A DNA stretch of 62,402 nt from assembly GCF_022414595.1 (NCBI RefSeq), contig NZ_JADWYO010000036.1, forward strand, positions 1 through 62,402, in the 5' to 3' direction. This document shows positions 9,185 through 17,071 of this stretch, piece by piece (positions within the stretch are counted from its first letter, which is position 1; each line of letters begins with the position of its first letter). The notes beneath the pieces are model-generated. The model saw only the letters and a program-made list of their open reading frames with translations, made no database searches and was not told the DNA's origin. Origin of the DNA: Streptomyces sp. MUM 203J (GTDB lineage Bacteria; Actinomycetota; Actinomycetes; Streptomycetales; Streptomycetaceae). A program made the translations under genes and the position numbers.

Positions 9185-9961
9185 ATGGGCTGGCACGGGG
9201 AGACACTGGTCGGCTTCGACCTGGAGACGACGGGCACGGAGCCGCAGGAGGCGAGAATCGTGACCGCCGCGGTCGTCGAGATGCGGGGCGGGGACATCCT
9301 GGCGCGCCGGGAGTGGCTCGCGGATCCGGGCGTCCTCATCCCCGCTCAGGCATCCGCCATCCACGGCATCAGCACCGAGCGCGCCGCCGCGGAGGGCCGC
9401 CCGGCCCGCGAGGTCGCGGACGAGGTGGCGTCCGCGCTCGTCGGCTGCTGGAAGCGGGGCGTTCCGGTGGTCGCGTACAACGCCGCGTTCGACCTGACCC
9501 TGCTGGCCGCCGAGCTGCGGCGGCACGGCCTGCCGTCGCTGGGGGAGCGACTGGGAGCGGCCGGGGACCCCGGTGAGGGCCCGGGGGGCGCCGCGACGGG
9601 GCCGGTCGTCGACCCGTACACGATCGACCGGGCCGTCGACCGCTACCGCCGCGGGAAGCGGAACCTCGAAGCGGTGTGCGGCGAGTACGGCATCGTGCTG
9701 GACGGCGCCCACGAGGCCACCGCCGACGCGCGGGCCGCGGTCCTGCTGGCGTGTGCGATAGCCGAGCGGCACGGCGCGGTGGCCGCGCTCACCCCGGCCG
9801 AGCTGCACGCGCGGCAGGTGGAGTGGTACGCGGCCTGGGCGGCCGACTTCCAGAGTTTCCTGCGCCGCAAGGGCTCGCCGGACGCGGTCGTCGACCCGCT
9901 GTGGCCGCTGCGCGAGCCGCAGCGGCAAGCCGTGGCGGGGGCGGAGCCGGTGGCGGGGTGA
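9185..9961 (+). CDS. DnaQ-like 3'-5' exonuclease (DEDDh)
   Basis: A 258-residue protein with the full DEDDh exonuclease signature: Asp12 and Glu14 in GFDLETTG, Asp103 in AYNAAFDLTLL, His176 and Asp181 in HEATADARAA. These bind two metal ions for 3'-5' hydrolysis of DNA or RNA ends. It is not clearly a polymerase proofreading subunit, as no polymerase III context is present; stand-alone DEDDh nucleases are common in actinomycetes. The ATG at 9185 is chosen over an upstream in-frame codon at 9089 because GAAGGAGG precedes it and it opens directly on the catalytic domain. A Gly/Ala-rich insert lies at about residues 126-140. Confidence 0.9.
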   Translation: MGWHGETLVGFDLETTGTEPQEARIVTAAVVEMRGGDILARREWLADPGVLIPAQASAIHGISTERAAAEGRPAREVADEVASALVGCWKRGVPVVAYNAAFDLTLLAAELRRHGLPSLGERLGAAGDPGEGPGGAATGPVVDPYTIDRAVDRYRRGKRNLEAVCGEYGIVLDGAHEATADARAAVLLACAIAERHGAVAALTPAELHARQVEWYAAWAADFQSFLRRKGSPDAVVDPLWPLREPQRQAVAGAEPVAG

Positions 9962-9977
9962 CCGGGCGCGGAACGAC

Positions 9978-10009
9978 GCCCGGCGGACCACGGGCAACCG
10001 CCGCCGGGC
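9978..10009. terminator. Hairpin between convergent exonuclease and hydrolase genes
   Basis: Arms GCCCGGCGG (9978-9986) and CCGCCGGGC (10001-10009) pair perfectly over 9 bp with a 14-base loop. There is no T-run, as usual in this genus. It lies between two convergent genes and may serve both. Confidence 0.6.
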
Positions 10010-10039
10010 CTCGGACACCCCTTCACGAGGAGCGCGCGC

Positions 10040-10873
10040 TCAGATCTGCGAGCACTCCGCGAGGAAGTCCAGCAGCAGCCCGTTGACCTGTTCCGGCGCG
10101 TCGAGCTGGAGCCAGTGTCCGGCGCCCTCGACCCGCTCGTACCGCCAGGACCCGGCGACATGCTTGCCCGTCCCGGCCATCGACGCCTCGCTGAGGAACC
10201 GGTCGCCGGTGCTCCACAGGCCCAGCACCGGACCCGGCAGCGGGGGCAGCGGCAGTTCGGGGCCGAACATCACCTCGGGCGGCAGCCCCGCACGGTAGAT
10301 GGCGAGGGCGGCGGTCAGCGCCCCCGGCTCGGACAGCCGGGCCACTGCCTCCTCCGCGTCCGGGTGCTCGGCCAGGAACTCCCGGGCCTGCGCGGCGCCG
10401 TCCCGCAGCAGCCACTCCTCTGCCAGGCCCGCGTACTGGAACAGCAGCATGTACCAGGACAGTCTGCGCTGCTCCCACCCGGCGTCCCGCAGGGCGGCCA
10501 GGTTGCCCACGGACAGCAGTGACAGTCCGGCCACCCGGTCGGGCGCGGTCATGGCGAGCTGCTGCACGACGGCCGAGCCCCAGTCGTGCCCGACCAGATG
10601 CGCCCGCTCCACACCGCTCCGGTCCAGCAGCTCCAGCAGATCGGCCACGGAACGGGCCGGGGCGTACGACTCCGTGCCCTCCGGCCGGCCGGAACGGCCG
10701 AAGCCGCGCAGATCCGGGGCGATCGTGCGGTAGCCGGCCGCGTTCAGAGCCGGCACCTGGTGGCGCCAGCAGTCGTGCGTGTCCGGGAATCCGTGGACCA
10801 GCAGCACCACGGGCGCCGCGCGGTCGCCGCAGTCCTGGACCTCCAGCTCGACATCGCTCAGCTGTATGCGCAT
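10040..10873 (-). CDS. Alpha/beta hydrolase, epoxide hydrolase-like
   Basis: A 277-residue soluble alpha/beta hydrolase. The nucleophile elbow is GHDWGS with Asp97 in place of Ser, the pattern of epoxide hydrolases and haloalkane dehalogenases. HGFPDTHDCW at 27-36 forms the oxyanion region, Asp224 (STGDRF) and His253 (GAGHWLQ) complete the triad. The substrate cannot be told. The ATG at 10873 opens just before the first core strand. The phosphotransferase gene lies 20 bases upstream on the same strand, so the two may be co-transcribed. Confidence 0.9.
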   Translation of the reverse strand: MRIQLSDVELEVQDCGDRAAPVVLLVHGFPDTHDCWRHQVPALNAAGYRTIAPDLRGFGRSGRPEGTESYAPARSVADLLELLDRSGVERAHLVGHDWGSAVVQQLAMTAPDRVAGLSLLSVGNLAALRDAGWEQRRLSWYMLLFQYAGLAEEWLLRDGAAQAREFLAEHPDAEEAVARLSEPGALTAALAIYRAGLPPEVMFGPELPLPPLPGPVLGLWSTGDRFLSEASMAGTGKHVAGSWRYERVEGAGHWLQLDAPEQVNGLLLDFLAECSQI

Positions 10874-10893
10874 CGGCCCATCATGACACTGCG

Positions 10894-11745
10894 TCAGAAG
10901 GCGTACCAGCGGATCTCCGGGTCGCCGTCCCGCAGCGACGAGACACGGCGGTGGAACTCGGCCAGCGCCCGCGGGTCGGCGGGCGCGTGCTGAGCGACCC
11001 ACGCACAGCTCGCCGTCTCCCGCGCCCCTCGCAGCAGCGCACACCCCTCCCACTCCCGCACGTCCCACCCGTACGAGGCGGTGAACGCCTCGTACGCCGC
11101 GGGGTCCAGACCGTACCGGTCCCGCGCCAGCGCGAGCACCACCAGATCGTGTTCGCGCAGGTCGAAGGAGAAGGTCTCCAGGTCCATCAGCACCGGCCCG
11201 TCCGGCCCGACATGGACGTTCCGGGGCAGTGCGTCCCCGTGGACCGCGCCCGGCCTCAGGCGCGGAGCCAGGGTCCCGGCCGCAGCGGCGAAGGCGTCCC
11301 GCCGCTCCCGCAGGTACGCCGCGTCCGCCGGGTCGATAGCGTCGCCCGCGAGCCGCAGCCACCGCTCCATCCCGCCCAGGAGATCCCGGCGCGGCAGTGC
11401 GAACGGCGGCGCGTCCAAGGCGTGCACCCGCCGCAGCAGCGGCGCCAGGTCCCGGGGCTCCGCCGCGCGCACGGCCGTGGGAAGCCGACGCCACACGGTC
11501 ACCGGATGGCCCTGCACCAGCCGCGCGTCCGGTTCCGCCGCCCGTACGGCCGGAACCCCGGCGTCCGCCAGCCACTCGGACACGGCCAGCTCGCGCCGTG
11601 CCCGCTCCAGCAGCTCCGCGTCCCGCCCGATCTTGACGACGAGACCACCGGCGGCGAACACCGCGTTCTCGCCCAGCGTCAGGAGGTACGCGCCCGCCCC
11701 GTACCCCGCACCGCGCAGCACCTCCCGGGCCCGCTGCTCGTCCAT
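10894..11745 (-). CDS. Aminoglycoside phosphotransferase-family kinase
   Basis: A 283-residue protein with the APH/choline-kinase fold. Lys38 (LVVKIG) is the likely ATP-binding lysine; AVHGDALPRNVHV gives catalytic Asp171 and Asn176, and Asp188 in VLMDLETF is the metal ligand. Family members phosphorylate small molecules such as sugars, choline or antibiotics; there is no evidence for a particular substrate or for resistance. The ATG at 11745 opens just before the first domain. Its neighbour downstream is the epoxide-hydrolase-like gene on the same strand. Confidence 0.88.
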   Translation of the reverse strand: MDEQRAREVLRGAGYGAGAYLLTLGENAVFAAGGLVVKIGRDAELLERARRELAVSEWLADAGVPAVRAAEPDARLVQGHPVTVWRRLPTAVRAAEPRDLAPLLRRVHALDAPPFALPRRDLLGGMERWLRLAGDAIDPADAAYLRERRDAFAAAAGTLAPRLRPGAVHGDALPRNVHVGPDGPVLMDLETFSFDLREHDLVVLALARDRYGLDPAAYEAFTASYGWDVREWEGCALLRGARETASCAWVAQHAPADPRALAEFHRRVSSLRDGDPEIRWYAF

Positions 11746-11904
11746 GCCGTGCCTCGTCTCCTGGTGCCGTACCGCCTGGTCGGCCCCAGTCTCGCACCAC
11801 TTCCGGACAGGCCCGGAGAACCGCCGGGCCCAGCCGCCGGAGTACGGCGCGGGCAGGGCGGGCACCACCGTCCCACGGGGGAGACCGGCCCTAGTCTGAC
11901 GTCC

Positions 11905-12471
11905 ATGACGACCATCACCCGATACGCCGTCCTCCTGCGGGGAATCAACGTGGGCACGTCCAGGAAGGTCCCCATGGCGGAACTCCGCACGGTCCTGACG
12001 GACCTGGGCCACACGGACGTGAAGACCTATCTGCAGTCGGGAAACGCGGCCTTCACCACCGACTCGAAGGCGGACGAAGCCACCCTCACGAAGGACCTGG
12101 AACAAGCCGTCAGGAAACACTTCGGCTTCGAGGTCCACTGCCTGATCCGCGAGGCCGACTACCTCCGGCGGATCGTCGAGGACTGCCCCTTCCCGGCTGC
12201 CGACCTGCAGCCGAAGCAACTCCACGTCACCTACTTCTCGGCGTCCGTGACCCCGGCCCGCTTCGCCGCCGTCGACCAGGAGGCCTACGCCCCGGAGGAG
12301 TTCCGCCTGGGCGACCGCGCCCTCTACCTGTACGCCCCGGACGGCCTGGGCCGCTCCCGGCTGGCCGAGGTGCTGTCCCGTCCTGCCCTCCTCAAGGGCA
12401 TCACCGCCACCACCCGCAACTGGAACACGGTCCTGAAGCTGGCCGAAATGGCCCAGGAACCGACGGCCTGA
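11905..12471 (+). CDS. DUF1697 family protein
   Basis: A 188-residue protein matching DUF1697: starts TRYAVLLRGINVGTSRKVPMAELR, has the typical YLQSGNAAF stretch, and ends with NWNTVLKLAEM. The family is widespread, cytosolic and of unknown function. The ATG at 11905 fits the conserved N-terminus, but no strong Shine-Dalgarno is visible (GTCTGACGTCC precedes). It is followed 43 bases later by a DsbA-like gene on the same strand. Confidence 0.9.
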   Translation: MTTITRYAVLLRGINVGTSRKVPMAELRTVLTDLGHTDVKTYLQSGNAAFTTDSKADEATLTKDLEQAVRKHFGFEVHCLIREADYLRRIVEDCPFPAADLQPKQLHVTYFSASVTPARFAAVDQEAYAPEEFRLGDRALYLYAPDGLGRSRLAEVLSRPALLKGITATTRNWNTVLKLAEMAQEPTA

Positions 12472-12514
12472 TTGGCCCGCGGCCGAAGGCCGGTCCCCGC
12501 ATAGCGTCGGCTTC

Positions 12515-13138
12515 ATGACGGCTACGCACCCCTCACGGACCAAGGTCGACTTCTGGTTCGACCCGGCCTGCCCCTTCGCCTGGATCACCTCCCGCTGGAT
12601 CCTGGAGGTCGAGGCCGCCCGCGGTCTCGACCTCCGCTTCCACCTCATGAGCCTCCACCTGCACAACCTCGGCAACGAACTGCCCGACTGGTACCGCGAC
12701 CTGATCGACCGCTCCCGCGGCCCGGTCCGGGTCGCGGCAGCCGCCGCGGAACACCTGGGCGAGGGCGTCCTCCGAGGGCTCTACACCGAGTTCGGCACCC
12801 GCATCCACAACGAGAGGAACAAGGACTTCGACGCCGTCGTCACCGACTCGCTGGCCGCCCTGGACCTCCCCGCCACACTCGCCGCCGCGGCCCACGACCC
12901 CTCGTACGACGAGGCCGTACGCCGCAGTCACGACGCGGGCAAGGACCCGGCCGCCGACGCCTACGTGGGCACGCCGACCCTCCACGTCGACGGCGCCGTC
13001 TGGTTCGGCCCGGTCCTCAACTCCGTCCCCCGAGGCCCCGAAGCCGTCCGCCTCTTCGACGCCTTCCACACGCTGGCCGCCCACCCGGACCTCTACGAAC
13101 TGAAACGCACCCGCACGGGCGGTCTCAGCTTCGACTGA
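12515..13138 (+). CDS. DsbA-family oxidoreductase, mycothiol nitroreductase-like
   Basis: A 207-residue thioredoxin-fold protein resembling the Rv2466c group of mycothiol-dependent reductases. The active-site segment is FDPACPFAW, with Cys19 alone: the second cysteine of a CXXC pair is Ala here, implying a monothiol mechanism that needs an outside thiol such as mycothiol. GTPTLHVDG further on provides the cis-Pro loop. No signal peptide, so cytosolic. The start at 12515 agrees with the fold, which begins within 10 residues. Confidence 0.87.
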   Translation: MTATHPSRTKVDFWFDPACPFAWITSRWILEVEAARGLDLRFHLMSLHLHNLGNELPDWYRDLIDRSRGPVRVAAAAAEHLGEGVLRGLYTEFGTRIHNERNKDFDAVVTDSLAALDLPATLAAAAHDPSYDEAVRRSHDAGKDPAADAYVGTPTLHVDGAVWFGPVLNSVPRGPEAVRLFDAFHTLAAHPDLYELKRTRTGGLSFD

Positions 13139-13139
13139 G

Positions 13140-13171
13140 GCGCCGGGCCTGCAGGCCTGCCACCCCGGCGC
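13140..13171. terminator. Hairpin between convergent genes
   Basis: Arms GCGCCGGG (13140-13147) and CCCGGCGC (13164-13171) can pair; the loop holds the perfect palindrome GCAGGCCTGC. It lies between the DsbA-like and chelatase-like genes, which converge. Confidence 0.5.
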
Positions 13172-13190
13172 GGCGGGAGGAGCGGCGGCC

Positions 13191-13982
13191 CTAACCCGCC
13201 ACCGCCAGCGGCCGGCGCACCGCCCCGGCCTCGTCGTAGCGGGTCAGGAGCAGTCGGGCCAGCTCGGGCGCCGGGCCCAGGACGGGGGCCAGGAGGTCCG
13301 CCTCCGCCGCGCCCGCGGCGATACGGTCCGGGAGTCGGCCCGGGGCTATCACGTACGGGGCGACCGCCACACGCCGTACGCCGTCGGCGCGCAGGGCGCG
13401 GACCGCGTCCTCCGTGCGGGGAAGGGATGCGGAGGCGAACGCAGGCCGCACGGCGCACCAACCGGTACGCCGCAGCTCCCGCGCCACATCTGCGATCGCT
13501 GCGATCGCCTCCGGGTCTGTGGACCCGGCGGAGGCCAGGACGACGCCGGTCGAGCGCTTCAGGCCCGCCATGGTGCGCCGCCGCTCGGGCGTCTCCGCCG
13601 GGGAGCCGGGGGCCGTCCCCCGGAAGGCTTCGGACAGGCGCCGCTCCAGCGCCCCGATCAACAGGGGCGACGGGCCCAGGACCTGCGCCTGGTGGATGCG
13701 CAGGGACCGCGGGGCCCGGCGCAGCACCGACGGGATGTCGGACTTCGCGTGGAAGGCCCGGGTGAGAAGGAGGGGGAGGGCGACCACCTCTCCGGCACCG
13801 TCCGCCGCCAGGGCCTCCAGGACCGCCGGGACCGAGGGCACGTTGAAGTCCAGGAACGCCACCTCCACACGGAGGCCCGGCCGCTGCGCCGACACCTCGC
13901 GGACCAGAGCGTGGACCGTCGCCGGGTGACGGGCGTCCCGGCTGCCGTGGGCGACGACCAGGAGGGTGGGGGATCCGGTCAC
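13191..13982 (-). CDS. Sirohydrochlorin chelatase-like protein (CbiX family)
   Basis: A 263-residue protein with two CbiX-type repeats. His12 in VVAHGSRD and His78 in TRAFHAKSDIP are the expected metal-binding/catalytic histidines of the N-terminal half; the second half (ASAGSTDPEA) lacks an equivalent histidine. CbiX/SirB enzymes insert iron or cobalt into sirohydrochlorin, and iron gives siroheme, the cofactor of the sulfite reductase in this locus. The GTG at 13982 starts 5 bases after the permease stop, so it is likely the last gene of the sulfur operon. A role in siroheme supply is inferred from this context. Confidence 0.88.
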   Translation of the reverse strand: MTGSPTLLVVAHGSRDARHPATVHALVREVSAQRPGLRVEVAFLDFNVPSVPAVLEALAADGAGEVVALPLLLTRAFHAKSDIPSVLRRAPRSLRIHQAQVLGPSPLLIGALERRLSEAFRGTAPGSPAETPERRRTMAGLKRSTGVVLASAGSTDPEAIAAIADVARELRRTGWCAVRPAFASASLPRTEDAVRALRADGVRRVAVAPYVIAPGRLPDRIAAGAAEADLLAPVLGPAPELARLLLTRYDEAGAVRRPLAVAG

Positions 13983-13987
13983 GGCGC

Positions 13988-14902
13988 TCAGCTCCTGGCC
14001 AGCAGGCCGCGGCGGCGCAGCACCCGGCGTTCCAGGGGGCTGAAGACCAGCAGGTCGACGGCGATGCCCACGAGCAGGATCAGGAAGATCGCCAGGAAGA
14101 TGCCGGGCATGTCCGCGTTGTTGCGGCCGTTGTCCAGCAGCTGGCCCAGGCCCAGACCCAGTTCGGGGGAGGACGCGATGATCTCGGCCGCCATGAGGGA
14201 GCGCCACGAGAACGCCCAGCCCTGCTTCAGACCTGCCAGATAACCCGGCAGCGCCGCCGGCATCACGATGTGCCACGCGCCCCGCAACCCCGACGCGCCG
14301 AGCGTCCGGCCCGCCCGCAGGAACAGCGGCGGCACCTGGTCCACGCCGGCCACCAGGCCGTTCGCGATCGACGGCACCGCGCCCAGCAGGATCACCGCGA
14401 ACATCATCCGGTCGTTCAGGCCCAGCCACAGCACCGCCGGGGGCACCCACGCCACCGAGGGCAGGGACTGGAGGCCCGACAGAATCGGGCCGATCGCCGC
14501 CCGTACCGGCTTCACCCGGGCCACCAGCAGGCCCAGTGGCGTACCGATGGCCAGCGCCAGCACGAAGCCGAGCAGCGCCCGGGACACGCTCGTCCACATG
14601 ACGTCGAACAGCGTTCCCCGGAGCCACATCTCGGAGAGGCTGTCCCAGACCGCGGACGGTGCGGGGAGTTTGTACGCCTCGGTGACCTCCGCCCACACCA
14701 GCAGCTGCCATACCGCCAGTACCAGCGCCACCGCCACCACCGGCGGCAGGACCTTCTTCAGCAGCGTCTCGCGGAGGGGGGTGCGGCGGGTCTCGACCGT
14801 GTCGAGGGCGTCCAGGCCCGCTTCGAGGTCCTCCAGGTCGTCCGCCCTGCCCGGCGCGCTCACGCCACCGGACCTGGCGGCCGGCGTATCAGTGCTTGCC
14901 AT
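13988..14902 (-). CDS. ABC transporter permease, sulfonate/taurine type
   Basis: A 304-residue inner-membrane permease of the SsuC/TauC/NrtB family: about 45 cytosolic N-terminal residues, then six predicted membrane segments. The EAA loop is visible as LRAGRTLGASGLRGAWHIVMP, the ATPase contact site. It overlaps the ATPase gene by 14 bases, indicating coupled translation. With the lipoprotein and ATPase it forms a complete importer. Position behind cysDN-sir points to a sulfur source such as alkanesulfonates or taurine; a nitrate or other oxyanion substrate cannot be excluded from sequence. Confidence 0.92.
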   Translation of the reverse strand: MASTDTPAARSGGVSAPGRADDLEDLEAGLDALDTVETRRTPLRETLLKKVLPPVVAVALVLAVWQLLVWAEVTEAYKLPAPSAVWDSLSEMWLRGTLFDVMWTSVSRALLGFVLALAIGTPLGLLVARVKPVRAAIGPILSGLQSLPSVAWVPPAVLWLGLNDRMMFAVILLGAVPSIANGLVAGVDQVPPLFLRAGRTLGASGLRGAWHIVMPAALPGYLAGLKQGWAFSWRSLMAAEIIASSPELGLGLGQLLDNGRNNADMPGIFLAIFLILLVGIAVDLLVFSPLERRVLRRRGLLARS

Positions 14903-15686
14903 GTCGGCGGATCTCCTCCCGCAGTCGTCCGGTGATCTCCAGGGACAGCTCCGCCACCGCGGCGTCCTCGATACGGCGCGGCTGCGGGATGCCGACCGTC
15001 CACTCCCGGGCGATCCGGCCCGGGCGGGACGACAGCAGCACGACGCGCTGTGCCAGCCGTACCGCCTCCCGCACGTTGTGCGTCACGAACAGCACCGACA
15101 GGCCCGTCTCGGCCCAGATCCGGGTCAGCTCGCCGTGCAGCACGTCCCGGGTGATCGCGTCCAGCGCCGCGAACGGCTCGTCCATCAGCAGCAGTCGGCT
15201 CTCCTGGGCCAGCGCCCGGGCCATCGCCACCCGCTGCCGCATCCCGCCCGACAGCTCGTGCACCCGCTTCCCGTACGCACCGCCCAGCCGGACCAGCTCC
15301 AGCAGCCGCTCCGCCTCCGCGCGGCGCTCGCCCCTCGGCACGCCCCGCAGTTTCAGGGCCAGCTCGATGTTCTTCCCGGCCGTCAGCCACGGGAACAGCG
15401 CGTGCTCCTGGAACATCAGCGCCGGGCGGCCGTCCGTCGCGATGGACCCGGACGTCGGCCGGTCCAGGCCCGCTACCAGGTTGAGCAGGGTCGACTTCCC
15501 GCAGCCCGAGGCCCCGAGGAGGGTGACGAACTCGCCCGGCGCGACATCGAGACTGATGTCGTCCAGGACGAGCTGCTGCCCGGCGGGGCCGGCGAAGGAC
15601 TTGGAGACGTGTTCGAGCCGTGCGGCGTACTCGACCGCCGCACGGTCCGAGGCCTGCGGTACCGCCGTCGTGAGCGTGGTGGCCAT
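14889..15686 (-). CDS. ABC transporter ATP-binding protein, sulfonate/taurine type
   Basis: A 265-residue ATPase of the SsuB/TauB/NrtD family: Walker A GASGCGKST (58-66), signature LSGGMRQ (144-150), Walker B LLLMDEP (164-170), switch His in VTHNVREA. It energises the adjacent permease. The ATG at 15686 has a near-perfect ribosome-binding site, GGAGGTGACGACC. It overlaps the permease start by 14 bases and follows the lipoprotein gene by 35. Confidence 0.95.
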   Translation of the reverse strand: MATTLTTAVPQASDRAAVEYAARLEHVSKSFAGPAGQQLVLDDISLDVAPGEFVTLLGASGCGKSTLLNLVAGLDRPTSGSIATDGRPALMFQEHALFPWLTAGKNIELALKLRGVPRGERRAEAERLLELVRLGGAYGKRVHELSGGMRQRVAMARALAQESRLLLMDEPFAALDAITRDVLHGELTRIWAETGLSVLFVTHNVREAVRLAQRVVLLSSRPGRIAREWTVGIPQPRRIEDAAVAELSLEITGRLREEIRRHGKH

Positions 15687-15721
15687 GGTCGTCACCTCCT
15701 GGGAGCTGGTCTGTGGGGGGT

Positions 15722-16852
15722 TCACGGGGACTGCTTCGTGCCTCGTCCGGCGTCGGTGACCTCTGGTCGGTTCTCCGACTTGAGGATCTTGTTCAGCAGT
15801 CGCAGGTCGTAGATGCCGGACAGGTCCGCCCGCTCCAGCAGACCCGCCTTCACCGCGTGGTCCGCCTGTTCGTGCAGCGTCCGTGCCAGCGGGTCGTCCG
15901 TGAACCGCAGCGACGGCCACGCCGAGTCGAGCACCGCGCCCGGCAGCGGCTTGCCGTTCAGCTTCCGCAGCTGTGCGTTGGCCGCGTCCTTGGCCTGCTT
16001 CGGATGGGCGCCGATCCACGCGTTGGCCCGCACCGCGCCCCGCAGCACGGCCTCCACCACGTCCGGGTGCTCGGCCAGGAAGCCCCGGGCCACCACGATG
16101 TTCGTGATCGCGAACCGCTCGTCCGGCCACAGGGACGCCTCGTCCAGCAGCACCTTCGCGCCCTGAGCGACCAGCCGGGAGGCGACGGGCTCCGGCACCC
16201 ACGCGCCGTCCACCGAGCCCGACCGGTACGCGTCCGGCAGGATCTTGTTGTCGACGCGCAGCACCGACACATCACCCTTGCCGCTCTGCGGGTCGATCCT
16301 CCAGCCCTGCGACGCCGCCCAGTCGAGGAAGGCGACGTCCTGCGTGTTGCCGAGCTGAGGGGTCGCGATCCGCTTGCCCTTCACATCCGCCGGGCTCGCG
16401 ATCCGGTCCGGGTTCACCACCAGCCGTACGCCGCCGGACGCCGCGCCGCCCACGATCCGCAGGCTGTCGCCGCCCGACCGCACGTACCCGTTCACCGCGG
16501 GGGAGGGGCCCATGAACGCGATGTCCACCGACCCGGCGTTCAGTGCCTCCACCGCCGACGGGCCCGCGTTGAACACGGACGTCCGCAGTGCCGTACCGCG
16601 CAGCTCCTTCTGGAAGAAGCCCTCCCGGTCCCCGACCAGCGCCGTGCCGTGCGTCAGATTCGCGAAGTACCCGACCCGCACGGTGTCCGCCGAGAGCTTC
16701 GGGCCCTCCGGCGCGACCTTCACCTCGTCCGTGACCGCCTGCGAGCCGTAGCCGAGGCAGGAGGCCAGCACCGCCATTAGCAGCGGTACGACCGCGACGG
16801 CGGCCAGACCGCGGCGCGGCGCGGCGCGGGGCGGGCGGGGGGTGGCAGGCAC
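15722..16852 (-). CDS. ABC transporter substrate-binding lipoprotein
   Basis: A 376-residue lipoprotein: basic N-terminus, hydrophobic core and lipobox LASC with Cys32 as the lipidation site. The mature part is an SsuA/NrtA-type periplasmic-binding fold (VRVGYFANLTHGTALVGDREG...). It should sit on the outer face of the membrane and capture the substrate for the importer. It is the first gene of the ABC set, 218 bases after cysN, and may be read from the cys operon or its own promoter. Confidence 0.93.
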   Translation of the reverse strand: MPATPRPPRAAPRRGLAAVAVVPLLMAVLASCLGYGSQAVTDEVKVAPEGPKLSADTVRVGYFANLTHGTALVGDREGFFQKELRGTALRTSVFNAGPSAVEALNAGSVDIAFMGPSPAVNGYVRSGGDSLRIVGGAASGGVRLVVNPDRIASPADVKGKRIATPQLGNTQDVAFLDWAASQGWRIDPQSGKGDVSVLRVDNKILPDAYRSGSVDGAWVPEPVASRLVAQGAKVLLDEASLWPDERFAITNIVVARGFLAEHPDVVEAVLRGAVRANAWIGAHPKQAKDAANAQLRKLNGKPLPGAVLDSAWPSLRFTDDPLARTLHEQADHAVKAGLLERADLSGIYDLRLLNKILKSENRPEVTDAGRGTKQSP

Positions 16853-16960
16853 GGGAGGGGTTCCTCTCGTCGGCCCCGCGCTACACCCCGTACGGAAGCG
16901 GGGGCGGCGCCGGGCGGTCGGCGGTCGATGATCGGGCGGGGAGGGGCATGTCGGGCACGG

Positions 16961-17071
16961 TCATCGGGCACATCGCGCCACGCCTCCCGTGCCCGAGCCC
17001 AGCTCGCCGCTGCCCACACGACCGCCCTCCTTGGCGAAGGTCGCGTAGACGTCGGCGTAGCGGGGGACCAT
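16961..17071 (-). CDS. Candidate 36-residue ORF coupled to cysN by TGATG
   Basis: An ATG overlaps the cysN stop codon in a TGATG arrangement and opens a 36-residue frame beginning MVPRYADVYATFAKEGG and ending VARCAR. Stop-start overlap is the pattern used throughout this operon. No domain is recognised and the composition is unremarkable, so it may be chance or the remnant of a longer gene. The rest of the 218-base cysN-lipoprotein gap shows no other feature. Confidence 0.25.
   Translation of the reverse strand: MVPRYADVYATFAKEGGRVGSGELGSGTGGVARCAR

Noticed and set aside
7933..9339. Minus-strand 468-codon frame across the HEPN gene
   Set aside because: His/Arg/Pro-rich shadow; the plus strand carries the conserved protein with a Shine-Dalgarno.
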